The notes under the pieces: generated by a model
What the model saw: only the letters and a program-made list of their open reading frames with translations
Told to the model about the DNA's origin: nothing
Database searches by the model: none
Shown here: piece by piece, positions 59,396 through 64,000 of the stretch
Layout: every line of letters starts with the position of its first letter
How positions within the stretch are numbered: position 1 is the first letter of the stretch
Position numbers and translations under genes: made by a program
NCBI GenBank assembly: GCA_009731375.1
Contig: BJOX01000146.1
Coordinates: forward strand, 492,839-556,838
DNA length: 64,000 bases
Source: Paulinella micropora
Lineage: Eukaryota; Cercozoa; Imbricatea; Euglyphida
Direction of reading: 5' to 3'

Positions 59396-61562
59396 CACAA
59401 TCTGCACCTTCCCTCTACCCCTGATCTTATAATTCAGAGGTCCCATCTGTTCCATGATCTGGTATGGTCCTTTCCAGTGGGTAAACAGCTTAGAGCTAAC
59501 CCCCTTAGGGACTTGAGGATGGTACAAGAGTACAATATCCCCAACCTGGAAACGGACTTGATCTAAGTGCGCTTGTCGCACTCCTTGTGCATCAGTCTTT
59601 CTGCGCTCCGCCTCCCTGTGCGCCGCAACTATTTGTTCCGCCTCCATCTTCGCTCTTAGTCTCATCCCGAACAACTCATCCTCATCTGCCCAAGTGTCTT
59701 TTGGATGCAGAAGTGAGGTTGGGATATTAGGCTCTCGGCCGTAAACCAATTGATATGGCGAGACTGAGCTCCTGGCTCCTCCTAATGCCGATGAGGGTAG
59801 ACAGTTCATTGCAAAGGCAAATGAAGGTGCTGCCTCCACCCAGGCTCTCTGATTCTCCTTCTTCATACAGTACATCTTAAGCGAGGCTTTGAGAGGTCTA
59901 TGTACCCGCTCGATCTTGCCATTCGCTCTCGGGTTATAGGCAGTAACATATTGCCATTTCATCCCGTAGTACTTAGATAGTCTGTCGATGACTTCATTAT
60001 TAAAGTCAGAACCTCGATCAGAACATATCTTTCTAGGCACTCCGATCTGCGAGACGATCCTATCGATCAGAGCCTCCGCAGTTGTCTTGCCTGTAGCGTC
60101 CTTAACAGGAACAACCCAGACATAATTGGTGGCTCGATCTATTGCGGTAAGAAGGTATCTGTACCCTTCTGCCGATTCGGGGAAAGGTCCCACATGATCG
60201 ATGTGTAAAAATTCAAACATCCCGGCGTGTAACGGGAATGTACCGATCAGGCCAAAGTTCGCCTTCAGCGGTGTCTTTGTGGTTTTGCATGGGATGCATG
60301 CGTCCACTTCCCTGTCTATCTCCTCCTTCATCCCTTTCCACCAAAATCGCCTCGCTATGAACCAATGAGTTCTTTGTCGACCCGGATGTGCCAGTAAGGG
60401 GCAGTTATGGGCTGCGACATATATAAAGCGCCTCAACTTCTCTGGTACCCAGAGAGTCCATTTGTCAGGCTGTGATGCAAATTTGCCATGCTGGCCCTTG
60501 TACCACAATAGCCCATCTCTCCACGCCATCTCCTTCATCTGATCTTTGATCTGTGGAGTCTTTTTAAGCTCATTAGGGTTCTTGTATAACGTTATGAGCT
60601 CCTTGAACTCCGGATCCGTCGCCTGTTGCTGCCTCCACGCGGTAGGCGAGGCGATATGAATAGTACCGTCCTCCAACCTTACTCCTACCCTTTCCGGGTC
60701 TTCATCAAGCTCGCTTCGATTTTCCTGTGGAGGTTCAGTACAGACCTCAGTCGTCTCCTCCTCTTCTTTTATATTCGCCTTCGCGTTCTCGTATGCCTCA
60801 TAAGACCACTCAGCGTCTTCGAGAACATGCGCCTCACAGCATATGCCATGCTCCGGGCCTTGAGGACTATATCGTAGACCCGTGCGGTCATAACGAACGC
60901 CTCTTGCCATCTGCATCGCCTCTATGTGGCTCACCTCGTATACCTTGTCCGTGGACAGGTCCATCATCTCCACTGATGATACGAGAGCCGACACCTCCGA
61001 CTGAAACTCTAGCCTGGAAAGGCTATCAGCGACTACGTTTCGCTTTCCCGGTAAGTAGACCATCGTGAAATTGAAACATGACAAGAAAGCTTGCCACCGC
61101 GCCAAACGGCCGGTTTGTTCATGATTCATCAACCAAAGAAGGTTGTGATGATCGGTCCTAACCGTGAATAGAGGTCCTCCCCACAAGTATTCTCTGAGCC
61201 TCTTGAGAGCCCATACTACTGCCAACGCCTCTCTCTGTCGCGTGCAGTAATTTCGCTCCGCCGCACACAGCTTTCTACTAATAAACATGATCGGGCGCAA
61301 CTTTTTCTCCTCATCTTCCTGTTGCAGCACCGCGCCAATCGCAAACTTAGATGCATCCGTGTCGACTACAAACGGCTTCGTAAAGTCGGGCATCATAAGT
61401 ACTAATCCGCCGTCCTTGGGATCGTTGTAAATGAGATCTTTGAGCGTATTAAACGCCTGCAAAGCCTCCTCATCCCACTTCTCAAAGTCTCCAAAATCAA
61501 TCATCTTCTCCAACTTAGCCCGAGTTGCACCCCAATCGGGTATGAACTGGCTGTAGTACTGT
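59324..61562 (-). CDS. Gypsy pol: RT end, RNase H and integrase
   Basis: Open from the gap edge at 61562. It starts YYSQFIPDWGATRAKLEKMI (RT connection). RNase H has FVVDTDASKFAIGAVLQQ, RQREALAVVWALKRLREYLW, FTVRTDHHNLLWLM and LPGKRNVVADSLSRLE. The integrase has the zinc domain (H-x4-HPGRQRTHWFI...CIPCK). Its DDE core has FLHIDHVGPFP, KICSDRGSDFNNEVIDRLS and AYNPRANGKIERVHRPLKAS; the three acidic residues are intact. The C-terminal GPYQIMEQMGPLNYKIRGRG is followed by a jump into a duplicated segment. DNA integration and RNA degradation functions look intact in this stretch. Confidence 0.92.
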
Positions 61563-62393
61563 NNNNNNNNNNNNNNNNNNNNNNNNNNNNNNNNNNNNNN
61601 NNNNNNNNNNNNNNNNNNNNNNNNNNNNNNNNNNNNNNNNNNNNNNNNNNNNNNNNNNNNNNNNNNNNNNNNNNNNNNNNNNNNNNNNNNNNNNNNNNNN
61701 NNNNNNNNNNNNNNNNNNNNNNNNNNNNNNNNNNNNNNNNNNNNNNNNNNNNNNNNNNNNNNNNNNNNNNNNNNNNNNNNNNNNNNNNNNNNNNNNNNNN
61801 NNNNNNNNNNNNNNNNNNNNNNNNNNNNNNNNNNNNNNNNNNNNNNNNNNNNNNNNNNNNNNNNNNNNNNNNNNNNNNNNNNNNNNNNNNNNNNNNNNNN
61901 NNNNNNNNNNNNNNNNNNNNNNNNNNNNNNNNNNNNNNNNNNNNNNNNNNNNNNNNNNNNNNNNNNNNNNNNNNNNNNNNNNNNNNNNNNNNNNNNNNNN
62001 NNNNNNNNNNNNNNNNNNNNNNNNNNNNNNNNNNNNNNNNNNNNNNNNNNNNNNNNNNNNNNNNNNNNNNNNNNNNNNNNNNNNNNNNNNNNNNNNNNNN
62101 NNNNNNNNNNNNNNNNNNNNNNNNNNNNNNNNNNNNNNNNNNNNNNNNNNNNNNNNNNNNNNNNNNNNNNNNNNNNNNNNNNNNNNNNNNNNNNNNNNNN
62201 NNNNNNNNNNNNNNNNNNNNNNNNNNNNNNNNNNNNNNNNNNNNNNNNNNNNNNNNNNNNNNNNNNNNNNNNNNNNNNNNNNNNNNNNNNNNNNNNNNNN
62301 NNNNNNNNNNNNNNNNNNNNNNNNNNNNNNNNNNNNNNNNNNNNNNNNNNNNNNNNNNNNNNNNNNNNNNNNNNNNNNNNNNNNNNNNNNNNN

Positions 62394-63430
62394 GTCTAGT
62401 CCCGTTCTTTCATACGTGACTGTGTCCGGCTCATCATCATGACCCAGCCCGACAAGCATATCAATAAGGTTCGCGTATTGTATCGGAGCCTTACGGGTGT
62501 AGAAACCATCAAAGCATGTGAAAGCTTGAGGTATCAATTTCAACTTGTCCTGGGCCCTGAGCTTTTGCTTGTATGCACTGCTCTGCTCCAGAGACCCGAG
62601 TCGACAAGCCACCACTAACTGTTGCTTGCGAGAGGGAACCGGTATAGGATGATCAATAAGCCGGTCCCTTATCTCCTGTGCCCATATCGCCTTCTCATTG
62701 TACGGCAGAATGACAGTATACGGCTTGTTACTCTCAAATAGAGTCCGTAGACACTTTTTCACTTCAGTTAATGAGCGCGGCCAGGTAGGCACATCGCCCC
62801 AAAAGTTCGTGATAAAAGTTTTAATGTCATCCGCTGGAGTATCGGGGATACGCCCCTTCCTCCTTGGCACAAACGCCTCTCTCTTCTCATCTGACACCTT
62901 CGCATGGTAACAGTAGCCATTAGTAATATGGACATCTGCCCCGCCACCTTCTGCGAATCTGGCCAACGACGGGCACTGTTTCGCAACACATATTATCTCC
63001 TCATTACGCGCTACGACTAAGTCATCAATAGACTTTCTGTCCCATGCGGGAATCGTAACCGTATACGCCTGCATCTCCGTCTCCCAATTGTCGGTCCAGG
63101 TCAGTTCCTCCGGCACTGTGACATAGGGGTGTACATAGGCTTCAGTTGCCTCATGTACGAAGGCCAACTTTTTCCTCTCCGTTGCTAGACTCAGCTCAAA
63201 AGCCTCGTATGAGTCAGTAGCAGTCATCGGATTAATATCCTCCTCCTCTCCATTCTTCACTCCATAAATCACCCGCCGTGCGGCGCAATCGATCACAGCC
63301 CCCATCGTAGCCAATTGGTCATACGACAGCAGGATTGAACCGTGGTAATCGGGGACAACATAGAGGTCCGCACGATATACTCGACCGGATTTCAATTTGA
63401 AAATTAATGTGACGATGCCCGTAATTTCCG
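62394..63430 (-). pseudogene. Gypsy protease C-terminus and protease-RT linker
   Basis: Reads ITGIVTLIFKLKSGRVYRAD then LYVVPDYHGSILLSYDQLAT and MGAVIDCAARRVIYG, the C-terminal half of a retropepsin (…GMDFL..YGAVIDF in relatives). The N-terminal DTG/DSG active-site half is absent, so this copy lacks a complete protease. An unusually long linker (about 290 residues) follows with no recognised motif and enters the N gap. Confidence 0.72.
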
Positions 63431-63439
63431 TACGGCTGC

Positions 63440-64000
63440 CTACCCCTTTTGGGGTTCCCTTTGTTTTTCTAATATTTTTGTCAACCCATGTCCGTGACTA
63501 TTCAAAAACTTCTGGCCGACAATATTAATATTCGCCATCGTATCATTACCAACTTTTAATGTGGTTTGTAAAGTTTCACAAAAGAGGTCAGTGTAGCATA
63601 GCGCGTCTGGTCTATGTAAACTAGCCGCTAGCACATGAATTTTTCGTTCTAGGGTTTTGAGTCTAAGCTCAAGTTCCTTGTCCTCTTCTCGTTCTCCCCC
63701 CTTTTCCGCCAACTTAACTTCTTGAGTCTCCGGGGCTTCCGGTATCTCGAGTGTCTTTTGGACAGAGTCTGGTACACCGAGTGTACTCGTGTCTATAGCA
63801 GAGACTATTGAGTCCTTTGGCGGGGGTACGGTCCGCTGCTTCTTCGTAGGAGAAGAGCTAGCCTTTGGTTTCGGCTTCCTCTCCTCCATCGCCTTCTTCG
63901 CCTTCCTATTCGCATCATTTATCATATTAGCTCTCGAAGGATGAACTAGCAAGTGCTTACCTTGAGGCTTGTGAGGCTGTGTGCCTTCACCTTCACGTCT
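63440..64000 (-). pseudogene. Gag-like protein of the gypsy element, C-terminal part
   Basis: The frame is open to the window edge. It has a basic Lys/Pro-rich part (KKAMEERKPKPKASSSPTKK), then an acidic helix (EREEDKELELRLKTLERKIH) and LCYTDLFCETLQTTLKV. No CCHC knuckle is visible. It ends with TAG at 63440. The protease part begins in another frame about 20 bases later. Confidence 0.6.

Larger units (their letters stand above)
58256..64000 (-). mobile_element. Ty3/gypsy LTR retrotransposon (internal region, 5' end outside window)
   Basis: Minus-strand order gag-like, protease C-terminus, long linker, RT (in gap), RNase H, integrase, then a C-terminal extension. Integrase after RNase H defines Ty3/gypsy. 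N at 61563-62393 removes the RT core. Reading frames break near 63430 and 58715, and a segment of about 190 bp is duplicated near 59.2-59.4 kb. LTRs not seen in the window. Confidence 0.9.

Overview
The window reads as a piece of a nuclear genome of a eukaryote, probably a unicellular alga or other protist. It has very large arrays of simple repeats, two kinds of non-LTR retrotransposon, a Ty3/gypsy element and a piggyBac-type transposase. It also has kinesin-light-chain-type TPRs and 38-residue repeats that resemble octotricopeptide (OPR) repeats. The host assignment is inference from content only. The assembly is draft quality. There are seven 10-N gaps, longer N runs at 17.4, 19.4, 29.7, 52.1 and 61.6 kb, and homopolymer runs at several gap edges, so some frameshifts may be sequencing errors.

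Layout. 0-4 kb: (TAG)n, a CA-rich minisatellite and TA-rich satellites. 4.1-5.6 kb: 3' half of a LINE (copy A). 5.6-7.9 kb: (CTA)n and CAGACA-type tracts. 7.9-9.2 kb: OPR-like repeat remnants on both strands. 10.7-12.0 kb: broken piggyBac transposase. 12.1-17.2 kb: a GC-rich, frame-broken gene for the largest subunit of a DNA-directed RNA polymerase (RPB1-like). It is divergent enough to suggest a large DNA virus. 17.8-19.3 kb: a divergently transcribed GC-rich broken gene of unknown function. 19.7-21.6 kb: a conserved-looking hypothetical gene and a TPR remnant. 23.5-25.5 kb: simple repeats including a 1.1 kb polypurine tract. 25.9-29.0 kb: 5' part of the same LINE family (copy B). 30.0-34.2 kb: a second LINE with an intact 1397-residue ORF. 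34.2-36.7 kb: microsatellites.

36.7-46.0 kb is a second GC-rich, intronless, virus-like block with all genes on the minus strand. It holds a very long fibre-like protein (five discoidin-like modules, a YadA-head-like repeat tract and a terminal domain), a small Cys-rich protein, an unknown 256-residue protein and a possible papain-like cysteine peptidase. Between the last two lies an array of eight inverted-repeat cassettes of 42 or 55-56 bp, which I consider the most unusual structure in the window. 46.6-56.9 kb is almost entirely tetra- and pentanucleotide arrays with embedded short conserved cores and a duplicated 395 bp segment. 58.2-64.0 kb is a Ty3/gypsy element on the minus strand, with its RT core in a gap and an internal duplication near the integrase C-terminus.

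The two virus-like blocks (12-19 kb and 36.7-46 kb) are best explained as endogenised or contaminating remains of a large dsDNA virus that encoded its own transcription machinery and a host-binding fibre. That they come from one virus is inference. The rest is host repeat and transposon sequence.
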